From Topomyia yanbarensis (taxonomy: Eukaryota; Arthropoda; Insecta; Diptera; Culicidae): DNA of 64,000 nt. Below the pieces are notes generated by a model that ran no database searches, was not told the DNA's origin, and saw nothing but the letters and a program-made list of their open reading frames with translations. The translations under genes and the position numbers were made by a program. This document shows positions 1 to 10,040 of the stretch, piece by piece; positions within the stretch are counted from its first letter, which is position 1; each line of letters opens with the position of its first letter. The stretch lies in contig NC_080672.1 of the NCBI RefSeq assembly GCF_030247195.1, positions 7,130,001 to 7,194,000 of the forward strand, read 5' to 3'.

Positions 1-243
1 TACACCTTCCAGCGCGATGTTGAATAACAGACACGAGAGACCATCACCTTGCCGTAACCCTCTGCGTGATTCGAAGGGACTCGAGAGCGTCCCTGAGACA
101 CGTACTACGCACATCACCCGATCCATCGTCGCCTTCACTAATCGCGTCAGTTTGTCCGGGAATCCGTACTCGTGCATAATCTGCCATAGCTGATCTCGAT
201 CGATAGTGTCGTATGCGGCTTTGAAGTCGATGAACAAATGATG
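1..243 (-). pseudogene. RTE-clade LINE reverse transcriptase fragment
   Basis: Read on the minus strand this encodes an uninterrupted piece of reverse transcriptase. It contains the motif-A stretch FIDFKAAYD and, about 55 residues later, GLRQGDGLSCLLFNIALE, which is typical of RTE-clade LINEs such as the mosquito JAM elements. RTE ORFs normally join an AP endonuclease to this polymerase and copy the element RNA at a nicked target. The piece runs off the left edge of the window. At about 244 it abuts a Tc1/mariner transposase fragment in another frame, so this is a junction of two elements. A second, more decayed RTE copy lies at 54.8-56.1 kb. The clade is inferred from remembered motifs. Confidence 0.75.
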
Positions 244-244
244 T

Positions 245-497
245 GGCTTGAGACGTTGGGATTTGCTTTAATCATCCGCTTCACCTTTCCCTCCGTCTTT
301 TTGTTCTCCGGTCCCGGTTTTCTTCCAGCTCCTTTGCCGTGGTCCAACGTCAACCGCTCCTGGAACCGCTTCAACACTCTGGAGACGGTTGAATGGTGAA
401 TGTTCAACATTTTTCCCAACTGCCGGTGCGACAGGTCAGGAAATTCCAGGGTATTGGAAAGAATTTGTTCTCTCGACTCGCGTTGGTTCACCTCCAT
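245..497 (-). pseudogene. Tc1/mariner-type transposase, N-terminal DNA-binding part
   Basis: From the methionine at 497 the minus strand encodes a helix-turn-helix region with LSHRQLGKMLNIHHSTVSRV, then a basic linker with GAGRKPGP, then KRMIKANPNVS. This order (HTH, GRKPGP-like linker, second HTH start) is typical of ITmD37-type and related mosquito mariner transposases. The protein breaks off after about 85 residues where RTE sequence begins, so the catalytic DDE/D domain is absent. The reading frame is open upstream to 629, but that extension resembles nothing I recognise. No terminal inverted repeat is visible. The fragment is dead. Confidence 0.7.
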
Positions 498-819
498 TTT
501 CGATGAATCGAAAAACACGACTTCGAGTTTGACAGCATGTAAACAATACACATCAATGAGAAAGTGTGCAAAATTTGGTTGATTTTTACCCAATGGTAAA
601 AAAGTTATGCCCTGTTGAATGTGTCGCAATAATTTCGTGTTCGCCCTTTATCAAAAAACGATAATGTCGAAAGATATTCATGTGCTTTGACGTCGTTGGA
701 TTTTTTGTATGGTGCTACGTTAAGTATACCGACAAACGTCGTGCCAGCCCTGCGTTCGGAAGTCGTGATCCGTTTCTTGAAAACCTTCTGGTTTCTAGCA
801 TGCCATCAGGTACATCACG

Positions 820-1960
820 TCCTTGCAACTTGTCGGGATGATTGGATTGCGGTTGTACTACCAAAATGTCAGAGGGCTAAGGGCGAAAATTGAGGAGGTG
901 TACTTGGTTGCTGCTGACGGTGATCACGATATTTACGATCGCAACGGCATGCATGGTCGCAGCGGGGGAGTTTTTATCGCTGTTTCTTCCGCACTTACCT
1001 CTTTGTGAATTTGGTTTGAATAGTTCTTATCGCGTTGAAGCTGTTTGGATGAAGATTACTACGCTGACGAAGAACCACTTTATTGGAACTGTTTACATTC
1101 CTCTAGAAAAGCGACTTGACTGCACTATTACGCAGTTCCGCTTAGACTCTATAGAACGTGCTTCTTCTCAGGCAGATGCGAACGATGTGATGATAGTTCT
1201 TGGTGGTTTCAATCAATCAGGACTTATGTGGGGATCTTTCGAACGTGGATACGCTTATCCTAAACCCGTTATTTTCGTCAACAAATTCCGCCACCCGCTT
1301 ACTCCTGGATAGGATTGCTTTTTACGAACTAAATCAAGCAAGCACAATTTCCAACCATAAATCTCGTTTTCTTGACCTTGTTTTCAACGTGGGATTGCAC
1401 TGCCTGAGTGTTCTGTGAGTGAATCTTCCATTGTGATCGGTCCTTTGAACAACTATCATCCTGCTTTAGAAATATCCATTTCTATCGTTAGTTGACCGCA
1501 ATATAAACAAGCTGTAGCTGTGGGTAGTCATAATTTTGGCAGAATTGAGTTAGTATCACTACGCCGCTCCCTATTGCTAATCGACTGGAGCATACAACGT
1601 GATCAAGTGGATGTAGATGAAGCATTTGATCTCTATGACCGATTACTACTTGACTGTGTTGAAAAATCCGTGCCAAAATATCAACCTCCCAGGAAGCCTA
1701 TACAAATGATATATGAACCTCATCCAACAAAACTTACGACGAAATCTGAAGGGCTTCTGGACTTTTGTTAATACGTCCGGAATAGTCTACTATGATGAAG
1801 TTGCGCCTATGACGGCGTCAAAATGCTCCCTATTTGCCAGATACTTCTCGAGTGTCTTCAAGACTGCCAGATCATGCAGACAGACTCCACTTGAGTCATC
1901 GTGTATATAAATAGGGATTCAGATTCTAATGGTGTCCAGTTAGATGAAATATTGCGTGAT
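820..1960 (+). pseudogene. Decayed CR1/jockey-type LINE ORF2, endonuclease and linker region
   Basis: Three frames carry successive parts of a LINE ORF2. At about 840 LRLYYQNVRGLRAKIEE is the endonuclease start. At 1015-1230 the pieces SSYRVEAVWMKI, GTVYIPLEKRLD and ANDVMIVLGGFNQSG match the middle of an AP endonuclease, with the usual GDFN degenerated to GGFN. At 1530-1880 the pieces SLRRSLLLIDWSI, KSVPKYQPPRKP and GFWTFVNTS correspond to the linker before the polymerase. No polymerase core follows. Several stops and frameshifts make it non-functional. Its style matches the CR1-type derivative at 5.9-7.6 kb, but I cannot show they are one family. Confidence 0.6.
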
Positions 1961-2159
1961 GTTCTGTTTAACCTTCCGGAGTGCACGCTGCTCTGAAAAT
2001 CTAGCGAAATAGTTTTAGCGCACCAGCGGCTGCTCGTTCAGTGGGCCATTTGCACGACTTCCGGAGGGTTAGGGCAGCTTTCTTCATCAGCTAGCCTATT
2101 GAAAGTTATTAGTACTGCGCTCCTTACCCGTTGGAATTGAAAATGGGAGACATTATTGT
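1961..2159. other. Short spacer without recognisable gene
   Basis: About 200 bases between two LINE remnants. I see no conserved protein motif or structured repeat here. Confidence 0.4.
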
Positions 2160-5100
2160 TATTTATTTATTTAAAGTTTTTAACCTCACAGGTCGTTCGC
2201 CTTGCTAGAAAGAAAGAAAAAAAAACGCTATTTACATCGTATTATTCAAATTTATGAATCATTGTTTTGTGGTCGGGTGTGGTTGCGGTGTTGAGAAAGG
2301 ACAGTAGTACTTTTTCTCATATGGAGTTGTTGGCGAGGACCTTTTTGATGGAGTGCGATAATTTATATTATCCGGAGGTCGCGGTACTCCGGGCAGTTCA
2401 CTAGCATATGTCCAACCATGGTTCGGGTTCCGCATGTGACACATGTAGATGGAGGGACACACAACACGGTGTGGGCATGGTAAACCTTCGTATGCACAAC
2501 TCTGAGTCATGCCAGTACTCGTTGGTATGGTCTGTCTAGCAATCGAGCGAGCATTTGGTGCGCTGAAGGTATCCGGTATTACTGCGCCAATGACATTAGA
2601 AAGTTTCGATTATCCTTAAATTCACCTGGCCTAAAATATCTTCGGCTGGGACAAGTCTTGTGAGTTGTCAGGGGATATGTCTCCTCCTGGCCTTCGATTG
2701 CGTTCGATGCGTCTGTCACCAGAGACACAGCAAATTATGTTGAATGGGTCATACTCGGCCTCTATTGTGTAGGGATTTCTTCGGCTCAAGGGCGGAGCTG
2801 ACAGACAGAGAATCCGACAGATAATCTACCTGTGTATCTTCCGGTTTTTGGATTATGGCAAGTGCTTCGCTATCGAGCATGGTGCCGGTAGGAGGAAAGA
2901 GAACTCTTTTTCTATTCCAACCTCATTACCGATCCTGGAGCCGTCGGTGGAAATCCTCACGTGTTTGCTATACATGGTGGCAATCGGTCGGTTGTATTTG
3001 GCTCTGGCTTCACTATCGGCAGCGCCGGCCCTCAGTTCTGCGGAAAAAAACTTGTGTCAAGGTTGGGTGAGTACGCGGAAGTGCCAGGCCCGGTCACGAA
3101 CTTCGTGTAAGCGGTGATAGTTGGCAGATCCATGTTTGTGTATTCTCGATGACTGTTTGTAGCAGAAAGCAGTCCTCTCCATCTGTACGTTCTTAACATC
3201 CAAGGGCTCTTTTAGCGATAGTGAGTGCAGCCGACCATCGAAGGGGAGGGAAGAATATCGGCTCCCATGCAGGTCATTTCAACAGATGTGCTGGAAAGTA
3301 TCAGAAATTGACCCGTGGTATACGGGGCTTAAAATGTTGATGAGCCCTTCCATATTGCAGGACGTTGCTCTACTCCATAGAATATCTTGCTATGGACTAG
3401 TGGCAGTCGATTTTGATCCGTCGGAAGTGTGATGGTCCACTGTTGCAGTGTGTAATCACGCTTGTTACGACTGACTGATACCGCCCATCGGCTCCTCGCA
3501 CTTACGACGGGTTCGTCCAATGGTCCTTCCTATAGCGACCAGCACAATGTCATCGGCGTAGACGAAATCATATATCACCACTGGCAGGCTTGCTAACAAA
3601 GAACCTGGAATAGTGTAACGGAGAGAACGGAGTCCGTCGGATTGGGCACTCGCGATTCCTAAGCAAAAAGTATGACTTAGAGGATCGTTAACGTCATCTA
3701 ATCTAGCAGACTTGTCGTGTACCGATTCTAGTGCTGCACATAGTTCACCTCCGGTTAAAAGCTGGTTGTATACTTGATATGAATCAGGTTCAAAAGGAAC
3801 GGGCCTACTCTCAGCCGTTTGCTTGACTCGCAGGAACGCAACGAAACGCGAAATGTCTTCCTAGTTCGTTGCCGATGGCAATGGCGTAGTCACTGTGTAA
3901 CCTCTCTGTCGCCAGACCTCGGAAGTTGAGAAATCTGGGAATATACCTGCCAAAAATCTGGTCCATCTGGTGTTTTGTCCCTTCTACCGAATTTCCTGGC
4001 CTTTCTAAAGTAATAAGCTCGCTGTCTTCGGTGTCTACAGAATTCTTCTTCAGTACCCGCGGCACTGTTCGGCGTGCCCTGATGGCTCTTCCAACTTCTG
4101 GACAACACCAGTGCACTACTTGTCGTGGCGGTGTCTTACGTCTCTTGGGAATGAGATGAGGGTGAGTTCGTCCAAAAAGTACGACTTGTTCTGATTTATA
4201 GGGTCGGCAACTGTCTCTTCGCAGTGCAACCACGTAGAACCACCGCCTTCGATGGGTTGTTGCAGGTGGCGTCTGGCCGTACGTAAGTTAGATAAGGAAG
4301 TGGTCACTGTTGCATGGGTCGGCAAGAACAGTTCATCCACAACTTTCTACTAGCATCCCCGAGCAGATAGTTTCGTCGGTGGTAGACTACATCTCTCCGC
4401 GGATAAATGTTGTGTTGCCGTCTTTAAGAACAACGGCGTCGTTATTTTCGACTACTTCAGCAATATCGTTTCCTCTCCTATTGCATACACGTAAGTCCCA
4501 CATCATGTGGTGCTCAACTAACATTCCGAATTCCGCCGGAAATATACAGAGATATGACCCACTGGACTGGATATTCGATCCTCCGGGCGGCGGGTACTAG
4601 TTCGATATCGGTCGAGATGGTACATCGGTTCGGATGGTCAGACCCGCCGTCGGGTAGACGTTATCCCTGCTGGCGGCGTCTCACGAATACTGTTGTCCGA
4701 GCTATGATGCCGGGTTCATCATGGACTGTGTCTTAGGTTCTTTGCAGGTCTCACAGGTATCCTTGTGTCTACTTAATGGCAAGTGTAATTAATTTGCTGC
4801 TAGATGCGATGAAGTGGAGATCAGAAGAGGGTTGGTTCTCTTCTGACCTCTATTCCGCTGCTGGTTGATCGGTGAGGTGTTCCCGTAACATCCGACGGTG
4901 TTTTGAACGCCTTTGTGGATTCACACAGCAGGCAGTTCTGGACTGAATGTATCATACGAGTTTACTCGTGGAGAGGCCGTCTTCGGCATTAACAGCCGAT
5001 TTCGATCGTGCTTACTACTACTTACCTGGGGGCGGTTCTCTTGCATCACCAGCCGCCGGGGGATATTACTACAAGGCTGGCGCGGGGAAGTGGTCGTCAC

Positions 5101-5560
5101 GATTGGTAACTACTGGATTCCTGGATGGTCTAAAAAGTACTAGGTGCCAAAAGCAACCGGGAGCTGGGCTAAGGTCTCGTCATACTCGTTGCTATTAGTG
5201 AGAATTAGTTTCCCGGCTGAGAGTACTTCTAGGCGGTCCGCCGGGTGCGGGGGTATCGGATTTGAACCAGTTCTCTTTATAGTGGAGTTGTTTGCTTGCT
5301 CTAACTATTTCCGACGTCGTTTTTTGAGGTTAGGTGGGAAGATTGCCTGCAAGATGCGGGCGCGACCGGTTCCTCACCGTCAATTTTCTAGGTATTGTTG
5401 TATTACATGCCCTCGTACAAGTTTGTGTCGGCTTGCATGCATCCATGTCCGGAGCATCGCTTTCTATGCTAAGAGCCTTGACGAAATGTATCTTTTCGAT
5501 GTCTTCCATTAGCCAATGATGTAATGAATCGCTATGTATGTATTCCTCGCTACCTACCAG
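2160..5560 (-). pseudogene. Decayed RNase H-bearing LINE ORF2 (R1/LOA/I-like)
   Basis: On the minus strand, in broken frames, the order is endonuclease, reverse transcriptase, RNase H, zinc motif. Near 4500 DLRVCNRRGNDIAEVVENN with NTTFIRGEM is the C-terminal half of an AP endonuclease, ending in DPCNSDHFLI near 4300. Near 4080 WCCPEVGRAIRARR is the linker. At 3549-3560 there is an intact polymerase YADD box followed by IVL. Near 2930 VRISTDGSRIGNEVG is the first RNase H strand with its aspartate, and VDYLSDSLSV near 2830 is the second aspartate. Near 2400-2470 STCVTCGTRTMVGHMLVNCP is the C-terminal CCHC motif. Many stops mark it as dead. It is probably the ORF2 belonging to the ORF1 remains at 7.6-9.7 kb. 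Confidence 0.7.
3549..3560 (-). other. Reverse transcriptase YADD catalytic box in LINE remnant
   Basis: The minus strand reads Tyr-Ala-Asp-Asp followed by Ile-Val-Leu and preceded by DFV. This is the metal-binding motif of the polymerase palm, preserved although the surrounding ORF is broken. Confidence 0.75.
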
Positions 5561-5900
5561 ATATTCCGGTAAAGCTGATTTCCTCTCGCTTTGCTTAGTA
5601 TTCTCTCCTATTCTTTGCTGTAATTAGAAAAAAAAAACATTGCATTTCTATTTATTTTTGTTGAATACGGTTGAAAAAAAAATTCTTTAGATTGGTAGAA
5701 TAGCCTCTTCAAACTCTTTAAGACGGGTCACAAGCTCGGTTTGACGATCCTCAATGTCATGAGATACTTCTCCGTGGTCTGTTTAGCATAATAAACTGTG
5801 GCAGATAATACTTGAAAATGTTTTTTTCCACAACACTGATTAAGCAGATTTGAATGGCGCTGCATGGGGTGAAATCAAGCGTACAAAATAATCCGTAAGA
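5561..5900. other. AT-rich spacer before CR1-type derivative
   Basis: A- and T-rich DNA with runs of eight or more A or T. It probably contains the left junction of the CR1-type insertion, but I could not place the boundary. No coding signal is visible. Confidence 0.35.
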
Positions 5901-6238
5901 TGGATTGAGGCAGGGCAATGCACTCTCTGCGCATCTGCCATTTTTTTGGTTCAGTGTATTCCTACCGATTAGTTGTTTACATAAATCGCTCCAACTATTT
6001 TTACTTTTTGACGAGATTTGTGAAGTTTTTATCGTTGTTTGTCGTGTTAATCGACTCAGTATTTTGTTTTTAACATTGTTATTGTGCAGTGTGAAAGTGT
6101 CTCCTGTTTGCTTTTGTGTTGCGAAAAAATCAGCGAAGAACGTAATTGAGTGAACTTCTGTGACTTAACCACCAAACTTTCCACCGACCGCAGCGCCATC
6201 TATATTTCATTGTTCGCATTCTCAGATCGGCACGCATT

Positions 6239-6976
6239 ATGGCAAGTGCATGTGATCACTGCGCGAAAACCGTCAAATCGGATAACGACTTTATTGAATG
6301 CATGGGTTTTTGCAAAAATGTGGTACATATGCAATGTGGGAAACAACTTAACAAGCCGTTTTTGAAAAAACTTGCGGAAAACCCAAACTTATTTTGGATG
6401 TGCAATGAATGTGTCAAGCTGATGAAGTTTGCTCGCTTTCGCGACACCGTTTCTTCACTTGGATGTGTTATCGCTGCTATCGCTGGGAAAACGGATGACG
6501 TCTGTGCTGAGCTAAAGGCCGAGTTATCAAAAAATAACCAGCAAATTTCGCGCCTGGCTAGAAAGGTTTCAACAGCTACTCCAGTCCGGCCAAACTCCGG
6601 TACCTCTCGACCACCTCAAAAACGTCGTCGCGAGGATGGCCCTGATCCGAGCAATATTCTTGTTGGTAGTCGAAAGCTAGTCGATAATAGCAACATTTTT
6701 ACGGTTCCACCTCCCGCGCCGTTGCTCTGGATGTATCTTTCGCGCTTTCATCCTAGCGTTAGCAAAGAGACTGTCGAAAAAATGTCTAAAGAAGGACTAA
6801 ATTGTAACGAGGAGATAAAGGTTATTCCGCTTGTTAAAAAAGGCATAGACGTCAGTACTTTGAACTTCATATCCTTCAAAGTTGGAGTTCACCCAAAGTA
6901 CCGTGATGCAGCTCTTAATCCTGACACATGGCCGCAAGGCATACTGTTCAGGGAATTTGAAGACAGCCGTACCCAG
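6239..6976 (+). CDS. CR1-type ORF1 protein with PHD finger
   Basis: ORF1 proteins of this LINE group bind element RNA in the ribonucleoprotein particle. From ATG 6239 the first 60 residues hold C-x2-C, then C, C, H-x2-C and C-x2-C spaced as a PHD finger (CDHC at 6-9, H-x2-C in VHMQC, MCNEC near 57-61). A basic middle with PPQKRRRED near 125 follows, then a C-terminal fold with WMYLSRFHP and FKVGVHPKYRDAAL, ending in WPQGILFREFED. PHD fingers in ORF1 are established for CR1 elements. The open frame runs on to 7105, but after about residue 242 it reads ORF2 DNA out of frame, so the natural C-terminus is lost at the deletion junction. Confidence 0.7.
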
Positions 6977-6981
6977 AACAT

Positions 6982-7554
6982 TTGGAGTCATACATCGTGG
7001 ATAAGGCATCACGACAGCTTGGGTTCATCTTCCGAATATCGAAAAACTTCAGGGACGTATATTGTCTTAAATCGCTTTACTGCGCGTTGGTCCGCTCAAC
7101 GTTAGAATATTGTTCAGCTGTTTGGAATCCGTACTACCAGAACGGGATTGACAGAATCGAGGCTGTCCAACGCAGGTTCATACGCTTCGCCCTTCGTCAT
7201 CTCCCATGGCGAAACAGATTTCAGCTGCCGAGCTATGAAAACCGTTGCCAGCTTATACACCTCGATACACTCAGCATTCGGAGGGACTGCTCTCGAGCCC
7301 TGTTCGTCTCGGACTTACTCTCTGCCAGAGTGGATTGCCCTACAATCCTCGGACGTCTGGATCTTCAAGCCCGCGTTCGAGCTCTACGTAATAACTCCCT
7401 TCTGCGAGTTCCGTTCAGGAGAACCAACTATGGTTGCCAGAGCGCTGTTACCGGACTCCAACGAATTTTTAACAGTGTGGCGACGGCCTTTGACTTCAAC
7501 AGGACGCGGAATGCGATAAAAGTGAAAATGTTGTCAATACTTAAATGTAATTAG
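6982..7554 (+). pseudogene. CR1-type ORF2 C-terminal fragment
   Basis: The frame begins abruptly with SYIVDKASRQLGFIFRI and continues through LKSLYCALVRSTLEYCSAVW, RIEAVQRRFIRFALRHLPW and FRRTNYGCQSAVTGLQRIFN to a stop at 7554. These are the thumb and C-terminal signatures of CR1/jockey-type ORF2 proteins that lack RNase H. No stop interrupts the 190 residues, which suggests a fairly young copy. The polymerase motifs A-D and the endonuclease are missing. The fragment is in a different frame from ORF1, so no simple fusion protein is expected. Confidence 0.75.
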
Positions 7555-7597
7555 TTTAAGCAACCACCATTGGGGCCAAGGGGCTTGTTGGTGAAGG

Positions 7598-7622
7598 TAA
7601 TAAACATAAACATAAACATAAA
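7598..7622 (+). repeat. Hexamer 3' tail (ATAAAC-type) of CR1 derivative
   Basis: About four tandem copies of a six-base unit, AACATA in one phase, follow the 3' UTR. CR1-type elements often end in short microsatellites rather than poly-A, and this marks the 3' end of the unit. Confidence 0.65.
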
Positions 7623-7639
7623 GGAACGGGATCATCATC

Positions 7640-8165
7640 ACAAGATCTTATATGCTTCTTGATTTTGCGACTCAAGCAACGTGTTTTTCACAACTGAATT
7701 GATTTACTTATCGTTAAGATTTCATTAACTCGTGTCGTAGATATACCTGCTTTATTCGCACTCCGTTATCGACTCTACAATAATTGCAACATCACATTTG
7801 TTACTGCAGTCGTCCCTCACAGCAGTTGAGATTCACTTGGGTTGTCTCCATTACTGTGGACCAGCGTATACCGGCAATTTAAAAATTCCTGTCATGTATC
7901 AATTTTCCTTCTCTTTGCGCAGAATATGCATTTCGGATGTGTCGTGCAGTCTCTTACGATCTCACAGCATTTTCTGCACAATTCAGATCTGTCCGTAGCT
8001 TTGTAGTTTCTCGACTGGTTACCGAAGCCCATGCATTTGCAGCATCTCTCCATTTATTTGGACACTCTAGGGAGAGTCTTCATTGAACGCACTGACCAGT
8101 AAACCTTGACACGCCCTGTTTCCAACAGTTTATTCTGTAACTACGGTCTTTGAAAGCTATATGGA
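7640..8165 (-). pseudogene. R1/LOA-like LINE: ORF1 zinc-knuckle end and ORF2 start
   Basis: The minus strand encodes the end of a gag-like ORF1. CCKCMGFGNQSRNYK and LCRKCCEIVRDCTTHPKC are two decayed CCHC knuckles, followed by C-x2-C in CIFCAK. Shortly after, at about 7830-7810, TQVNLNCCE matches the ORF2 endonuclease start of R1/LOA-type LINEs. A few stops and changed histidines show decay. The ORF1 upstream half continues on the far side of the hAT insertion at 9582-9710. The rest of ORF2 is probably the remnant at 5.56-2.16 kb. Confidence 0.6.
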
Positions 8166-8173
8166 GTGCCACC
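8166..8173 (+). repeat. 8-bp target-site duplication GTGCCACC, left
   Basis: GTGCCACC directly precedes the TAGAG terminus at 8174. It is repeated exactly at 9574-9581 after CTCTA. An 8-bp duplication is the hallmark of hAT transposases. Confidence 0.85.
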
Positions 8174-9573
8174 TAGAGCTTCCATCCCAGCAATTTATTT
8201 CCCGGGAATCCCGGGATTTTTGAATATCCTGGGATTACCGATTCCCGGGAAATTGTGTTTTCTCATTCCCGGGATTCGGGAATCCCGGGAAAAAAAGATT
8301 TTTAATTTATTCCATAGGACTTAGATTCTCCAAATTAAATTTTGTAGGAAACATCTTTACCGGCAAACATTTGGAATGAGTTGTGAATGCAGATTGTGCT
8401 TTTCCAACTGATTTGCAGATCAATGGACTATATATCTTTAGGCTCACTGATATGTTTTTGTGATTTTTTTAGATATATAGTTCACGCCATACTCAAAACA
8501 CTGCGGCCGTTATACCGAACTATTTCCTTACAGTAGCGTTAGTGATGCGCACGATATCTCTGCAACCGATGAACCGATTGATCAGATTTTTAACAGTTCT
8601 TTTAATAGTTAGATCTTGAAAGAAAGGGCTTGCAATCAAATTGGTAATGGAAATTGCGTTACTTTCTTTAAAAAAATCGTTGTGTGTTTGTTTCAAAACA
8701 TGGGATGGTTTGTAGTGATATCATGCTTAACGCAAACGCTATTTAAAATAAGGAGTGTTTTTAGAACGTCTGCAGAAATATTTGGTCGGTTCATCGAATG
8801 CATGTTTCGTCTTATTTATTATACGGTAACTGTAATATCTGTAAATTTTTGGATGCATGAAAAGAAATACATAACGTTGTATCTGTCCAATATCATGCGC
8901 ATCCAAACTCTTTGAATGCTTTCAAGGATGCAGGCAGGATTTTTGAAGGGATACGATCAAACAATCCAGATACTTGCCCGTAACAGGAAATCGCTGCACA
9001 GTTCGTCCATTATCTGCATGATTTTGAATCACACTCAATTCGAAATGATGCTGATCCTACTGTGACGGAAATAGATTCCATGTATAAATTTTCCTCTTTT
9101 GATCGAAAGTAACTGCACACTACCCTGAAGCAGCTCAATCTTTTCATTCAAAATTACCAAAGAAGGTGCTTTGCATTAAATTGATCACATTCCATCGTAT
9201 CGGAACAACGAATTCCATTTTTGGATAGTAACTCCAGCAGCTGCGTTTAGAATATCATCCCAATCGTAATCGTAATTACCAAAATTTAGGCTATACATAT
9301 AGCCAAGTAAAAGTTGATGTTGCGCAAACTTATTGACGAATTATCAAATGATTGAATGATGTGTAGGCCACCAAACCGCCATCTTCTGACAACTGCTTCA
9401 GAGCAGATATACATGCAATCGAACGGGTTTGAAAACTTTTCAATTTATTCTTTTGTTTTCAAGAGAATCATTCACCTTTTTATTTTTCTTCTGTATTCCG
9501 GGGATCCCGGGAAATTTATTATTTATTTCCCGAAACCCGGGAAGCTGAAAACCGTCGGGAAATGGAAACTCTA
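8174..9573. mobile_element. hAT-superfamily DNA transposon, 1.4 kb, decayed
   Basis: The ends are inverted: TAGAGCTTCCAT on the left against TAGAGTTTCCAT as the reverse complement of the right end. Perfect 8-bp duplications GTGCCACC flank it. Both subterminal regions are full of CCCGGGAAT and ATTCCCGGG blocks, many palindromic, which may be transposase-binding sites. Plus-strand pieces of possible transposase survive in broken frames, for example SDAHDISATDEPIDQIFN near 8550 and FVHYLHDFESHSIRND near 9010. No frame is long enough to be active. It interrupts the minus-strand LINE ORF1, and removing it rejoins RKAYGG to the downstream ORF1 sequence, so it is younger than that LINE. Confidence 0.85.
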
Positions 9574-9581
9574 GTGCCACC
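9574..9581 (+). repeat. 8-bp target-site duplication GTGCCACC, right
   Basis: Exact copy of 8166-8173, directly after the CTCTA terminus of the hAT element. Confidence 0.85.
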
Positions 9582-9710
9582 GTACGCTTTCCTCATTCGG
9601 ATTACCATTGGTGCATCTCCCAGCTGCAATTCTCAGTTCATTTTCTGTTGTGATGCCGTCCAGGTTCCTGTACTCAATTACTGTCTCTTGGTATAATAAT
9701 GATTTATATC
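9582..9710 (-). pseudogene. R1/LOA-like LINE ORF1, part upstream of the hAT insertion
   Basis: The minus strand reads VIEYRNLDGITTENEL and then a stretch containing RKAYGG. These correspond to the conserved region before the zinc knuckles in R1/LOA ORF1 proteins. It is the 5' half of the ORF1 continued at 8165-7830. Everything between is the hAT element. Confidence 0.5.
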
Positions 9711-10026
9711 GAAATCCTGTGGAGAACTTTTATGTTATCCTATTCAGAGCTAGGGTGAAATACACTTCAGGACTCTGATAGAATCTTTCTGGTACATTTA
9801 GCAAAAAAAAAATGTACACTCTTTCATTTTAGATAGTAGTCATTCAAACTCTCTAACTTCTAATCAAGTCAGTGAATTGCTGAAAAAAAAATAAGAACAT
9901 TGTTCTTTGAAGAACTTCATAGGGAAGTTAGTCCAGATATTTCATTTTTTCACGAATAACAGATCTTCTCAATGTTTGCTTATTGGAAAATGTAATAATA
10001 AGGCAATAAAATTATCAAAATACTTC
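9711..10026. other. Spacer, AT-rich, no gene recognised
   Basis: About 300 bases with A runs between the LINE remnant and the I-element target site. I see no conserved motif. Confidence 0.4.
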
Positions 10027-10040
10027 AATGGGCGTCTGTG
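10027..10040 (+). repeat. 14-bp target-site duplication of I element, left
   Basis: AATGGGCGTCTGTG occurs here and again at 16177-16190, exactly flanking the element. The first two A residues at the right copy merge with the poly-A tail, so the true length is 12-14 bp. Confidence 0.9.

Larger units (their letters stand above)
5900..7622 (+). mobile_element. CR1-type LINE, internally deleted (ORF1 joined to ORF2 C-terminus)
   Basis: The unit has a 5' leader of uncertain start, a complete-looking ORF1 with a PHD finger from 6239, then a sudden switch at about 6956-6985 to the last 190 residues of a CR1-like ORF2 in another frame, a short 3' UTR and a hexamer tail at 7598-7622. The endonuclease and the whole polymerase core are missing, so it cannot move on its own. 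It keeps both the presumed promoter end and the 3' end that a CR1 enzyme would recognise, so it could have been mobilised in trans. It appears to sit inside the minus-strand RNase H LINE that flanks it on both sides. Confidence 0.65.

Noticed and set aside
5250..5280. Minus-strand GGTTCAAATCC, a possible tRNA or SINE B box
   Set aside because: No A box at the right spacing, no cloverleaf and no SINE tail; it lies within LINE remains and is probably chance.
5900..6153. Open frame 5905-6153 as a small membrane protein
   Set aside because: Its hydrophobicity comes from T-rich leader DNA of the CR1-type element; no start context or homology supports it.
6239..7105. A 288-residue fusion protein of ORF1 and ORF2
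   Set aside because: After about residue 242 the frame reads ORF2 DNA out of frame, so the tail is not ORF2 protein.
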